Positions 17,020 to 25,330 of a stretch of 33,619 bases of DNA are shown here, in pieces. Position 1 is the first letter of the stretch. The number at the start of each line of letters is the position of its first letter. A program made the translations under genes and the position numbers. The stretch spans positions 2,153 through 35,771 of the forward strand of contig JAHEBA010000030.1 of assembly GCA_024642465.1 (NCBI GenBank), read 5' to 3'. The notes under the pieces are model-generated. The model saw only the letters and a list, made by a program, of their open reading frames with translations, was not told the DNA's origin and did not search any database. The stretch is from Alphaproteobacteria bacterium. GTDB lineage: Bacteria > Pseudomonadota > Alphaproteobacteria > Rhizobiales > Aestuariivirgaceae.

Positions 17020-17805
17020 ATGAAGATCACAAAGGGCATGGTGGCAATCGTAACGGGCGGTGCTTCGGGACTTGGAGAGGCGACGGCGCGGGCACTGGCG
17101 GGCGCGGGTGCCAGGGTAACGGTGTTCGACATGAACGCGGAGCGGGGCGAGGCCGTCGCGGCAGAACTGGGCGGCGTGTTCTGCCGGGTCGACGTTGCGG
17201 ACGAGGCGAGCGTCCTGGCTGGCGTTGAAAAGGCGCGCGAGGCGCACGGCCAGGAGCGGATACTGGTCAACTGCGCCGGCATTGCCATCGGCGAGAAGAC
17301 GGCGGGCATCGACAAGAAGACCGGCGAGGCGCGCTATCATGCGCTGGCAAGTTTCCAGAAGACCATTGCCGTCAACCTGACCGGCACGTTCAACATGATA
17401 TCGAAGTGCGCTGCCGGCATGATAACCGCCGAGCCGGTGACGGCTGATGGCGGGCGTGGGGTGATCATCAACACCGCCTCGATCGCCGGCGTCGAAGGCC
17501 AGATCGGACAGGTGGCTTATGCAGCATCCAAGGGCGGGGTAATCGGGATGACGCTGCCGGTGGCCCGCGACCTGATGCGCGACGGCGTACGTTGTTGCAC
17601 CATCATGCCCGGCCTGTTTCATACGCCAATGGTGGCGGGCCTTCCGGATGAGGTGCGGGCAGCACTTGCCGCCAACGTGCCGTTTCCGGCGCGGCTGGGC
17701 GATCCGTCAGAGTATGCGAAGCTGGCGCTGCACATCGTGGACAATGACATGCTCAACGGTGAATGCATCAGGCTGGACGGCGCACTGAGGATGGCGCCCC
17801 GGTAA
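17020..17805 (+). CDS. Short-chain dehydrogenase, 3-hydroxyacyl-CoA dehydrogenase type 2-like
   Basis: A 261-residue SDR with TGGASGLG at residues 12-19, an aspartate at the end of beta-2 (FDMN) indicating NAD preference, LVNCAGIA, the catalytic serine in NTASIAG and YAASKGG. The SKCAAGMI, GQIGQVAYAASKGGVIGMTLPVARDL and NGECIRLDGALRM stretches resemble human HSD17B10 and bacterial 3-hydroxyacyl-CoA or 2-methyl-3-hydroxybutyryl-CoA dehydrogenases. That fits acyl-CoA metabolism and the neighbouring EMC genes, but the substrate is inferred. AAGG lies just upstream of the ATG at 17020. The gene ends 9 bases from the convergent HIG1 gene. Confidence 0.88.
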   Translation: MKITKGMVAIVTGGASGLGEATARALAGAGARVTVFDMNAERGEAVAAELGGVFCRVDVADEASVLAGVEKAREAHGQERILVNCAGIAIGEKTAGIDKKTGEARYHALASFQKTIAVNLTGTFNMISKCAAGMITAEPVTADGGRGVIINTASIAGVEGQIGQVAYAASKGGVIGMTLPVARDLMRDGVRCCTIMPGLFHTPMVAGLPDEVRAALAANVPFPARLGDPSEYAKLALHIVDNDMLNGECIRLDGALRMAPR

Positions 17806-17814
17806 GCTTTCGGG

Positions 17815-18003
17815 CTAGCGGCCTGTGTACCAGATGACGCCCATGATCACGATGATCGCGAGAAATTGAAGCAGCACGCGGGCGCGCATCAACTTCTGCG
17901 AGGTGTTGGAATTGCCGCCGCGCATCATGTTGACGAGCCCGAACAACAGCACCACCGCCACAGCACCGACCGCGACGATGACGAGGATATCGGGAAGGTT
18001 CAT
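17815..18003 (-). CDS. HIG1-domain twin-transmembrane protein
   Basis: A 62-residue protein with two membrane helices (about residues 5-24 and 44-59) and a short loop with KLMRARVLLQF. Small alphaproteobacterial proteins of this shape belong to the hypoxia-induced-gene-1 (HIG1) family, whose mitochondrial members (Rcf1/HIGD) act at cytochrome oxidase and respiratory supercomplexes. The bacterial role is unproven. GGAG lies 7 bases before the ATG. It is last in a run mcd-SDR-HIG1 on the minus strand, 48 bases after the SDR stop. Confidence 0.78.
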   Translation of the reverse strand: MNLPDILVIVAVGAVAVVLLFGLVNMMRGGNSNTSQKLMRARVLLQFLAIIVIMGVIWYTGR

Positions 18004-18051
18004 GGAGCTGCTCCGCTTGGGCTTGGCCGGGCTTGGGCGGGCCCGGGTCGT

Positions 18052-18942
18052 TCAGTTCTGCCGCTGCATCAGTGCGACGTGCACGCGGTCCGGCAACAGG
18101 CGCCGGGCCAAAGCGGCAAGCTTGGTGGTGTAGGTAACACGATAATAGGGCCGCGGCCTGTCGCTTTCCGTCGCATGGATGAGGCAGGTCAGCACGGCAT
18201 CGGGTCCCAGCCGGTAGACCGGCTTCAAGCCACTGCCGGTGATGCGGGCGGACTCCTCGGGGCTTTCCAGCGGCGCCGGCACGTTGCCGGCAAGCGCCTC
18301 AAGTTCGGCGATGCACTTTTCGTACAGGGCCCGGTTGCGCGAATTGCGGTGGTCGATGTTGGCCTTCAGAGCGGCCAGTGCGTGCCAGGTGAAGCGGGAG
18401 CGAATGGGGCCGGGCTGGATCGAGCTGACATGTATCCCTGAGCCGGCCAGTTCGAGGCGCAGCGTGTCGGTCAGCCCTTCAAGCGCAAACTTCGAGGCAT
18501 TGTAGGCGCCGCGATAAGGCGCCGCGACGATGCCCAGCACCGAGGAACACTGGATGATGCGGCCCGAACCCTGATCGCGCATGGCCGGCAGAAGCCGCGT
18601 GGTCAGGTCGTGCCAGCCGAAGAAGTTGGCCTCGAACTGCTTGCGCAGTGCGTCCATCGTCAGGTCTTCGACAAGGCCGGGCTGACCATAGGCGCCATTG
18701 TTGAACAATGCCGCCAGCCGGCCGCCGGTCAGCTTCAGCACTTCGTCCGCGCAAGCCGCTATCGAAGCGGGGTCTGCGTAGTCCAGCATCGCGGCTTCAA
18801 TGCCGTGAGCCCGCAGCATGTCAAGGTCTTCCGGCTTGCGGGCGGTGGCGATGACGCGCCAGCCGCGCTGCTTCATGCCGACGGCGCAGGTATAGCCGAT
18901 GCCGGACGAACAGCCGGTGATGAGGATGGAGCGGGGCTGCAT
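18052..18942 (-). CDS. Short-chain dehydrogenase/reductase (YbbO-like)
   Basis: A 296-residue classical SDR: TGCSSGIG at residues 9-16, an ATAR segment after beta-2 (arginine suggests NADP), LFNNGAYG in place of NNAG, catalytic serine in CSSVLG and YNASK. The C-terminal 60 residues extend past the core, as in fatty-aldehyde or 17-beta-type reductases like E. coli YbbO. The substrate is unknown. Only 7 bases separate it from the mcd stop and there is no good Shine-Dalgarno, so it is probably translated by coupling with mcd. Confidence 0.88.
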   Translation of the reverse strand: MQPRSILITGCSSGIGYTCAVGMKQRGWRVIATARKPEDLDMLRAHGIEAAMLDYADPASIAACADEVLKLTGGRLAALFNNGAYGQPGLVEDLTMDALRKQFEANFFGWHDLTTRLLPAMRDQGSGRIIQCSSVLGIVAAPYRGAYNASKFALEGLTDTLRLELAGSGIHVSSIQPGPIRSRFTWHALAALKANIDHRNSRNRALYEKCIAELEALAGNVPAPLESPEESARITGSGLKPVYRLGPDAVLTCLIHATESDRPRPYYRVTYTTKLAALARRLLPDRVHVALMQRQN

Positions 18943-18949
18943 GCCGGGG

Positions 18950-20638
18950 CTAGTTCGCCTGTTCCAGCAGGCGGCGGGCGATCACCTGCGCCTGGATTTC
19001 GCCGGCGCCCTCGAAGATGTTGAGGATGCGGGCGTCGCACAGCACGCGAGATACCTGGTACTCCAGCGCGAAGCCGTTGCCGCCGTGAATCTGCAAGGCA
19101 CTGTCGGCATTGTTCCAGGCCACGCGAGCGCCCAGCAACTTGGCCATGCCGGCCTCAAGGTCGCAGCGGCGGCCGGCGTCCTTCTCGCGGGCGGAGAAGT
19201 AGGTGAGCTGGCGCGCCGCCATGAGTTCCACCGCCATCAGGGCCAGCTTGTCGGCAATCCGCGGGAACGAGATGATTGGCTTGCCGAACTGCACGCGGTC
19301 GAGTGCGTAGGCGAGCCCCAGGTCGAGGGCGTTCTGGGCCACGCCGATGGCGCGCGCAGCGGTCTGGATGCGGGCCGACTCGAAGGTCTGCATGAGCTGC
19401 TTGAAGCCCTGGCCTTCCTCGCCGCCCAGCAGGTTCTCGGCTTTCACCTCGAAGTCCTCGAAGCGGATCTCGTATTCCTTCATGCCGCGATAGCCGAGCA
19501 CCTCGATCTCGCCACCTGACATGCCTTGGGCCGGGAACGGGTCTTCGTCGGTACCGCGCGGCTTTTCAGCGAGGAACATGCTGAGACCCTTGTAGCCAGG
19601 CTCATCCGGATTGGTGCGGGCCAGCAGCGTCATCACGTTGGCGCGGACGGGGTGGGTGATCCAGGTCTTGTTGCCGGTCACCTTGTAGACGCCGCCATCC
19701 TTAACGGCCCGGGTGCGCAGCGAGGCAAGGTCGGAACCTGTGTTTGGCTCGGTGAATACGGCGGTGGGCAGAACCTCGCCGGATGCAATCTTCGGCAGCC
19801 ACTTTTCCTTCTGCTCGTCCGTACCGCCTGCAAGGATGAGCTCGGCGGCAATCTCGGGCCGGGTGCCGAGCGAGCCGATGGCAATCCAGCCGCGCGACAG
19901 TTCCTCCGACACGAGGCACATAGATTCCTTGCCAAGTCCCATGCCGCCGAATTCTTCCGGCAGGGTCAGTGCGAACACGCCCAGATCGGCCAGCTTCTGG
20001 ATGATGTCGAGCGGCACGTACTCATTATTGCGGTGCCAGTCGTGCGCATGCGGGGCGACGTTCTCCTGGATGAAGCGGTTCATCTGCGAGCGCATCTCGT
20101 CGAGCATCGGGTCCAGGCCGCAGTCGCCGGTGGTCAGGTTGGCGCGGCCATCGACCATCAGCTGCACGATGCGGGCGCGCGCCGCAGGGGTCGAGCCGGC
20201 TTCGATCAGCTCCCCGGCTGCGCCTTCGTTCAGCGCGGCGGCGTCCTTGCGCGACAATCCAAGCTCGTGCAGCCGGATGTGCTCCTGCGCGTACATCGGG
20301 ATACCGCCGGCGATATGGTTGAGGTATTCGCCGAAGCAGACCTGGGCGATGAGCTGCTCCAGTTCGCCCAGCCGGCCGCCGGCTTCAAGTGCACTGTGCC
20401 AGCCGTGAACCGCGCGCAGTGTTTCGGCATAGGTGGCCAGCCAGGCGAGGCCGTGAACCGAGTGCTGTTCCTGCTCGATTGCAGGCGACGACAGCCGCCC
20501 GCCTTCGCTTACACGCGCAGTGACCGCGGCGCGGGCCTTGACGAACAGGCCGTCGACCGTGGCCACGGCATCACGCATCAGGCTGTCGAGGCCGTCCAGC
20601 AGGCCGGCGTCCGGGCGGATGTTTTCAGCAACGCTCAT
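18950..20638 (-). CDS. mcd: (2S)-methylsuccinyl-CoA dehydrogenase
   Basis: FAD enzyme that oxidises (2S)-methylsuccinyl-CoA to mesaconyl-CoA in the ethylmalonyl-CoA pathway, passing electrons to ETF. At 562 residues it has a long N-terminal extension (about residues 1-165) before the ordinary acyl-CoA dehydrogenase fold, which is the hallmark of Mcd. The core shows TAVFTEPNTGSDLASLRT, the FAD/substrate segment GNKTWITHP, and ILNIFEGAGEIQAQVIARRLL with the catalytic glutamate in FEG. GAGG lies 9 bases before the ATG. Identification is strengthened by ccr and ecm a few kilobases away. It heads the operon mcd-SDR-HIG1. Confidence 0.92.
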   Translation of the reverse strand: MSVAENIRPDAGLLDGLDSLMRDAVATVDGLFVKARAAVTARVSEGGRLSSPAIEQEQHSVHGLAWLATYAETLRAVHGWHSALEAGGRLGELEQLIAQVCFGEYLNHIAGGIPMYAQEHIRLHELGLSRKDAAALNEGAAGELIEAGSTPAARARIVQLMVDGRANLTTGDCGLDPMLDEMRSQMNRFIQENVAPHAHDWHRNNEYVPLDIIQKLADLGVFALTLPEEFGGMGLGKESMCLVSEELSRGWIAIGSLGTRPEIAAELILAGGTDEQKEKWLPKIASGEVLPTAVFTEPNTGSDLASLRTRAVKDGGVYKVTGNKTWITHPVRANVMTLLARTNPDEPGYKGLSMFLAEKPRGTDEDPFPAQGMSGGEIEVLGYRGMKEYEIRFEDFEVKAENLLGGEEGQGFKQLMQTFESARIQTAARAIGVAQNALDLGLAYALDRVQFGKPIISFPRIADKLALMAVELMAARQLTYFSAREKDAGRRCDLEAGMAKLLGARVAWNNADSALQIHGGNGFALEYQVSRVLCDARILNIFEGAGEIQAQVIARRLLEQAN

Positions 20639-20678
20639 GGCTCATGTCCTCACGCTTACATTCGTGGTGCAGCGCAGA

Positions 20679-20706
20679 AGTATAGGGGCAGCTTGCTGCG
20701 CTGCAA
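20679..20706 (-). promoter_or_regulatory. mcd promoter with TTGC-N6-GCAA element
   Basis: On the minus strand TTGCAG (20706-20701) and TATACT (20684-20679) are 16 bases apart, 41-68 bases before the mcd ATG. The 14-base element TTGCAGCGCAGCAA (20706-20693) covers the -35 box and part of the spacer. It differs at one position from an element upstream of ecm. Confidence 0.6.
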
Positions 20707-20726
20707 CAAGTAGAAAGTCGCACGCC

Positions 20727-21635
20727 TCAGGCGCGGCGGGTGGCCAGCATGACCGCACCGGCGCACACGGCCATGCCGGCGATCTGCAGCGGCACCAGGG
20801 CTTCGCCGAACATCAGCCAGGCGATGAGCGCCGTGACGCCCGGCACCAGATAGAACAGTGTCGTGACGCGGGCGATCTCGCCGTGGCGAATCATCAGGTA
20901 AAGCAGGCTTATGGCGCCGATGGACAGCACGAACACCAGCCAGGTCATGCCGAAGATCACAGGACCGTTCCAGGTGATGAGGTAATTTTCGGTGGCAAGA
21001 GCGGCGATACCGGTGACGATGGTGGCGCCGGTGAACTGCCAGGCATTGCCGGTGCGCAGGTCGATGGCTGACATGAAGTGCTTCTGGTAGATCGAACCCA
21101 GGGTGATCGACAGCATGGCGAGTATGTTGGCGCCGACCGTGATCGGCGTAATGCCGGCGTCGGTGAGCGTGAACTTCGGCCATACCACCATGGCGATGCC
21201 TGCAAGACCGACCAAAAGGCCAAGCCAGTGGCGCGTCGTGATGCGTTCTCCCAGCACGAGACCGGCCAGCAGGGCCGTCACCAGCGGTTGCAAGCCGACG
21301 ATCAGCGCGGATAAGCTAGCCGGCATGCCCTTCCAGATCGACCAGAAGACGAAGCCCAGATAGCCGCCGTGCATCAGCGCGCCAGCGACCATGCAATGAA
21401 GCGCCATGCGCCGGCCCGGCCAGCGGGCACCCATGATGAACCCGGCGCTCGCCAGCAGCGTTGCGACGATTGCAAAGCGGATCGACAGGAACGACAGCGG
21501 CTCGGCGTAAGGTCCGGTCAGCCGGGCGCCAATGAAGCCGGTTGACCACAGCAGCACAAAGATGACCGGCGCAAAACTGAGCCAGGCGGGTGGTGCCGGT
21601 TGTGGAGAAGTCGTCATCAGGGGGCGGGCTGTCAC
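20727..21635 (-). CDS. EamA/DMT family transporter
   Basis: A 302-residue inner-membrane protein with about ten hydrophobic helices in two EamA repeats. It begins FVLLWSTGFIGARL and has VGLQPLVTALLAGLVLGERIT at the end of the first repeat, and a matching GVTALIAWLMFGEALVPLQIAGMAVCAGAV in the second. Family members export amino acids or other metabolites; the substrate is not readable. The frame can start at a GTG (21635) or an ATG (21617), and neither has a clear Shine-Dalgarno. Confidence 0.9.
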   Translation of the reverse strand: MTARPLMTTSPQPAPPAWLSFAPVIFVLLWSTGFIGARLTGPYAEPLSFLSIRFAIVATLLASAGFIMGARWPGRRMALHCMVAGALMHGGYLGFVFWSIWKGMPASLSALIVGLQPLVTALLAGLVLGERITTRHWLGLLVGLAGIAMVVWPKFTLTDAGITPITVGANILAMLSITLGSIYQKHFMSAIDLRTGNAWQFTGATIVTGIAALATENYLITWNGPVIFGMTWLVFVLSIGAISLLYLMIRHGEIARVTTLFYLVPGVTALIAWLMFGEALVPLQIAGMAVCAGAVMLATRRA

Positions 21636-21781
21636 GTTGCGGTCAATCCGGGCCTGCTCTTGTAGCGGGGCTCGGGCAGCGATGCGAGAAAAATGACTGC
21701 AAAGCCATGTGGCGCACTTGCAACCCGGCCGTGGAATTCCTTTATCAGCTCTCCGGGACGCAAGAACAGGAACAAGACAGC

Positions 21782-22537
21782 ATGATCGACCCGCAGAGAC
21801 TCATCGAACAATTGCTTGGCGGCGGTGCTTCTGCTTCCAGCACCTCACAGGCCGATGGCCCGGCGGCAGGCAGGGGCGGCAGTGCACTGGATGCATTGCC
21901 CGACAGCCTCAAGGGGTTTGGCGGCGGAATGGCTGCAGGCGGTCTTGCCGCGGTACTGCTGGGTACGAAGGGCGGCCGCAAGATGGCCAAGAAGGCCGTC
22001 AAGCTTGGCGGGCTGACAGTACTGGGCGGGCTTGCCTACAAGGCGTATAACGACTGGCAGGCGACCAAGGGCGGCAACTCGACGGTCTCGCAGGGCGAGG
22101 CTGCCGATGCAACTGCAAACATGAAGAACATCACGCCGAAAGCCGAAGGAACACCGTTCCTGCCCGCCCCGAAGCCTGAACGCAACGAGCTTGCGATCAA
22201 GCTGCTGAGGGCCATGATTGCCGCTGCCAAGGCGGACGGTCACATCGATGCGGCCGAGCAGCAGCGCATATTCGCCAAGCTGGACGAGGCCGGTCTCACG
22301 GCGGAAGAGAAGGGCTTCATGATGGACGAGCTGCGCAAGCCGCTCGATATCGATGCGGTCGTGAACCTTGCCGCCAACGATGCAGAAGCCGTGGAAATCT
22401 ATGCCGCCTCGTTCCTGGCCATCGAGCCGGATGATCCGGCCGAGCAGGCCTATCTTTCGATGCTGGCGGCACGGCTGAAGCTGGCGCCGGAGCTCAAGGC
22501 AGGGATCGAGCAGGAGGTGGCAGCGGCAGCCCGATAG
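21782..22537 (+). CDS. YebE-like DUF533 protein with TerB-like domain
   Basis: A 251-residue protein of the DUF533/YebE family. The N-terminal third is glycine/alanine-rich with a hydrophobic patch (about residues 40-60 and 72-85) typical of membrane association. Residues 130-250 form a helical TerB-like domain with AMIAAAKADGHIDAAEQQRI, an acidic, possibly metal-binding loop seen in tellurite-resistance TerB proteins. The biochemical role is unknown. The ATG at 21782 is favoured because family similarity begins with MIDPQRLIEQLLGG; the open frame upstream is antisense to the transporter gene. YihY follows 55 bases later. Confidence 0.85.
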   Translation: MIDPQRLIEQLLGGGASASSTSQADGPAAGRGGSALDALPDSLKGFGGGMAAGGLAAVLLGTKGGRKMAKKAVKLGGLTVLGGLAYKAYNDWQATKGGNSTVSQGEAADATANMKNITPKAEGTPFLPAPKPERNELAIKLLRAMIAAAKADGHIDAAEQQRIFAKLDEAGLTAEEKGFMMDELRKPLDIDAVVNLAANDAEAVEIYAASFLAIEPDDPAEQAYLSMLAARLKLAPELKAGIEQEVAAAAR

Positions 22538-22592
22538 GCTAGACTTGCCATCCCCGTCCGGCGGCGGTGGCCGGTCGCAGAAGGGAGCGGCA

Positions 22593-23438
22593 ATGCTGTT
22601 CGTTCTGAAAACGCTGGCGAACGACATCTACCGCAGGTTTATCAATGACGACGGCTTTCCGCTTTCAGGCAACATCGCCTATTGCACGATCCTGTCGCTG
22701 TTTCCGTTCCTTATCTTCCTGACCTCGCTGGCCGGTTTCTTCGGCGACGAGAACATGGCGGCAAAGGCGATCGACTACCTGCTCGAAAGCTTGCCCAAAG
22801 ACCTGGTGGACCCGATCAGCGGCGACATCCACGCCATCCTGACCACCCACAACAGCGGCCTGCTGACCTTTTCCATCCTGTTCACGCTGTACACGGCGGC
22901 CGGTGGCGTGGAGAGCGTCCGGACCGGTCTCAACCGGGCCTACGATCTCACCGAAAACAGGCTGTATCCGTTCCGGCTGCTGCAAAGCCTGTTGTTCGTC
23001 GTTATCGGAGCCGTGGTGTTGCTGGCGCTGGCGCTGCTGATCGTTTTCGTTCCGCTGTACTGGTCGCGGCTGGAACAGATACTGCCGGTGGCGCGGGAGT
23101 TCTCAGGCTGGTTTCACCTGGCCCGCCATCCGCTGGGGCTTGGCCTGATGTTCCTTGCGCTGATGCTGTCGCACATGTACCTGCCGGCACGCCGGCACAG
23201 GATGCGCGAGCTGTTGCCCGGCGTGCTGACCACGATGGCGCTCTGGCTTGCTGCCGCGTGGATATATGCAGCCTACATTGCCGAGTTCAGCCGCATACAA
23301 CTGATGTATGCGGGCCTTGCCAACGTGATCATCACGCTGGTGTTTCTCTATATTTCGGCAGCCCTGCTGATCCTGGGCGGCGAGATCAACCAGTCTCTGA
23401 TCTCGCTCGCCCGGCGCCAGCGGGAGGAAGGCTCCTAG
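22593..23438 (+). CDS. YihY/BrkB family inner-membrane protein
   Basis: A 281-residue protein with about six membrane helices. It shows the family signature SGNIAYCTILSLFPFLIFLTSL in the first helix, then GGVESVRTGLNRAYDLTENR before the central helices and GLANVIITLVFLYISAALLILGGEIN at the end. The family was once called ribonuclease BN in error; members are membrane proteins of uncertain transport function. AAGGGAG lies just before the ATG at 22593. Its TAG stop shares a CTAG with the convergent ccr stop. Confidence 0.92.
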   Translation: MLFVLKTLANDIYRRFINDDGFPLSGNIAYCTILSLFPFLIFLTSLAGFFGDENMAAKAIDYLLESLPKDLVDPISGDIHAILTTHNSGLLTFSILFTLYTAAGGVESVRTGLNRAYDLTENRLYPFRLLQSLLFVVIGAVVLLALALLIVFVPLYWSRLEQILPVAREFSGWFHLARHPLGLGLMFLALMLSHMYLPARRHRMRELLPGVLTTMALWLAAAWIYAAYIAEFSRIQLMYAGLANVIITLVFLYISAALLILGGEINQSLISLARRQREEGS

Positions 23439-24739
23439 CTTCCGCTTGCCTCAAGCACGTCCTCGAACGTGCGCAGGCCGGTGCGTGGGGCGTTGACAAG
23501 CACTGCCATGTTGCCCGGCAGGTGCTTGTTGTGGCGCATGCGCATGTGGCCCTTCGGAATGTCGGCCCATGAATAGACCTCGGACATGCACGGGTCGATG
23601 CGGCGGTTGATGACCAGCCGGTTGGCCTGGCTTGCCTGCATCAGGTTTGCGAAGTGCGAGCCCTGGATGCGCTTCTGGTGCATCCAGACATAGCGGGCAT
23701 CCATGGTCAGGTTGTAGCCTGTGGTGCCGGCGCAGAAGACGACCATGCCGCCGCGTTTGCAGATCAGCGCAGACACGGGGAAGGTGGCCGCGCCGGGGTG
23801 CTCGAACACCATGTCGACATTGTTGCCCTTGCCGGTGAAGGCCCAGATTGCCTTGCCGAACTCGCGCGCCGACTTGAGCCAGTTGTTGTATTCGGGCGTG
23901 TTGACCGTGGGCATCTGGCCCCAGCAGTCGAACTTCTTGCGGTTGATGACGCCCTTGGCCCCGAGGCCCATCACGAAGTCGGTCTTGTCGTCCTCGGAGA
24001 TAACGCCGATGGCATTGCCGCCGGCCGTCGCAATGAGCTGCACGGCCATCGAGCCGAGGCCGCCGGATGCGCCCCACACGAGCACGTTCTGGCCGGGCTT
24101 GAGGGTGTGCGGGCGATGGCCGAACAACATCCGGTAGGCGGTTGCCAGCGTCAGCGTGTAGCAGGCTGCTTCTTCCCACGTGAGGTGCTGCGGACGCGGC
24201 ATCAGCTGGCGGGCCTGCACGCGGCAGAACTGCGCGAAGGAGCCATCGGGCGTCTCATATCCCCAGATGCGCTGCGAGGTGGAGAACATCGGGTCGCCCC
24301 CATTGCACTCCTCGTCGTCGCCATCATCCTGGTTACAGTGAATGACGACTTCGTCGCCGACCTTCCAGCGGGTGACCTTGCGGCCCACGGCCCAGACGAT
24401 GCCCGAGGCATCGGACCCGGCAACGTGGAAGTCATGCTTGTGGCCGTCGAACGGGGAAATCGGAATGCCAAGCGATGCCCAGACGCCGTTGTAGTTGACG
24501 CCCGCAGCCATCACCAGCACGAGGACTTCGTCCGAGTCGATCTCCCAGGTCGGAACGACTTCTTCCTGCATGGCCGTTTCCGGCTCGCCGTGGCGCTCGC
24601 GCCGGATCGCCCAGGCGTACATCTGCTTCGGTACGTGGCCGAGCGGCGGGATTTCCCCGATCTCATAGAGGTCCTTTCGCGGCGCGTTTGAATTTGCCGT
24701 AGGGGCAGCCTGCTCGGGGCTCGCAGCTGGTTGGGCCAT
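23435..24739 (-). CDS. ccr: Crotonyl-CoA carboxylase/reductase
   Basis: Key enzyme of the ethylmalonyl-CoA pathway: it reduces crotonyl-CoA with NADPH and fixes CO2 to give (2S)-ethylmalonyl-CoA. The 434-residue MDR-family product has KDLYEIGEIPPLGHVPKQMYAWAIR at the N-terminus, VNYNGVWASLG, HCNQDDGDDEECNGGDPMFS, VLVWGASGGLGSMAVQLI (nucleotide site) and GTTGYNLTMDARYVWMHQKRIQGSHFAN, all characteristic of Ccr. I chose the ATG at 24739 because AGGAGG lies 7 bases before it; the ATG at 24745 would sit one base after that site. It is divergent from the unknown membrane gene and ecm. Confidence 0.97.
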   Translation of the reverse strand: MAQPAASPEQAAPTANSNAPRKDLYEIGEIPPLGHVPKQMYAWAIRRERHGEPETAMQEEVVPTWEIDSDEVLVLVMAAGVNYNGVWASLGIPISPFDGHKHDFHVAGSDASGIVWAVGRKVTRWKVGDEVVIHCNQDDGDDEECNGGDPMFSTSQRIWGYETPDGSFAQFCRVQARQLMPRPQHLTWEEAACYTLTLATAYRMLFGHRPHTLKPGQNVLVWGASGGLGSMAVQLIATAGGNAIGVISEDDKTDFVMGLGAKGVINRKKFDCWGQMPTVNTPEYNNWLKSAREFGKAIWAFTGKGNNVDMVFEHPGAATFPVSALICKRGGMVVFCAGTTGYNLTMDARYVWMHQKRIQGSHFANLMQASQANRLVINRRIDPCMSEVYSWADIPKGHMRMRHNKHLPGNMAVLVNAPRTGLRTFEDVLEASGS

Positions 24740-24928
24740 GGGCATTCCTCCTGTTCATTCAGCACAAGATTTGCGCATCTAATGCTGCAATGCAACATGC
24801 CATTCGTATCATTGTCCAGAATCTCCCTGGTCGGGGAAATTTACCAAAAATCAAGATTGATGAGTTATTTCTGGGCCTGGTATGGCAAGAATCCATTTCT
24901 TTTGGTGGATAAAAGAGGGCTTGTCGCA
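24740..24928. promoter_or_regulatory. AT-richer divergent control region between ccr and the membrane protein/ecm side
   Basis: About 190 bases, visibly richer in A/T than the flanks. It contains TTGCGCATCTAATGCTGCAA at 24771-24790 (TTGC-N12-GCAA around a GCAT-CTA-ATGC palindrome) and CAATGCAACATGCC at 24788-24801, the latter also found in the ialB/quinone oxidoreductase gap. These lie 32-62 bases upstream of the ccr start. An open frame on the plus strand crosses the region but its codon use is atypical. Confidence 0.55.
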
Positions 24929-25267
24929 ATGGATGGTTTTCTCCGGCTCATCGGAATAAATATGCACTTTTCGAGCTATTCGCCGTTTGCCGAGGGCAAT
25001 GGCGGGTCCACTTCGTTGCTCGTGGTGGTGGCGATGTGCCTCGCGGGAACGACCATCATCAATGGCGTGCTCAAGTTCGATTCCCTGTTCAACACGCTGG
25101 TGAATTTTTCCGCCCTGTTCGCAGGCGCCTACTTCGCCAACGTGCTTGCCCGCTCCTACCAGCTTCCGGGTATCGACAGCATGGTCATGGTGGCAATCAC
25201 GGCCAATGCGGGCATGGCAATCGCTGCCCTCGGGCTGATGATCTACTACCGTACGTCATTCACCTGA
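24929..25267 (+). CDS. Small polytopic membrane protein of unknown function between ccr and ecm
   Basis: I do not recognise this product. From the ATG at 24929 it has 112 residues with three predicted membrane helices (about residues 29-50, 55-75 and 86-107). Polar joints carry KFDSLFNTLVNF and ARSYQLPGIDSM. G/C-rich third positions from about 24990 onward support coding. The start is uncertain: 24929 has AGAGGG 9 bases upstream, 24962 (MHFSSYSP) has GGAA close by, and 24860 would add an aromatic segment with poorer codon use. It lies between divergent ccr and ecm, suggesting a role tied to that regulon, but this is only position. Confidence 0.62.
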   Translation: MDGFLRLIGINMHFSSYSPFAEGNGGSTSLLVVVAMCLAGTTIINGVLKFDSLFNTLVNFSALFAGAYFANVLARSYQLPGIDSMVMVAITANAGMAIAALGLMIYYRTSFT

Positions 25268-25330
25268 CACCCGGAATGTCCCGCCGGCGGCGGCGGCACG
25301 GGCCGGATTTCCCGTACTCCCAAGGTTTGG

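Noticed and set aside
16936..17622. N-terminal 229-codon extension of the DUF1232 reading frame
   Set aside because: It is antisense to the short-chain dehydrogenase, and the DUF1232 gene has a good ATG with GGGGGAG at 16935.
19526..20713. 395-codon plus-strand open frame opposite mcd
   Set aside because: It lies wholly antisense to a full-length conserved enzyme and has no recognisable motif; GC-rich codon bias keeps such frames open.
23654..24691. 345-codon plus-strand open frame opposite ccr
   Set aside because: Antisense shadow of ccr without recognisable domains or a ribosome site.
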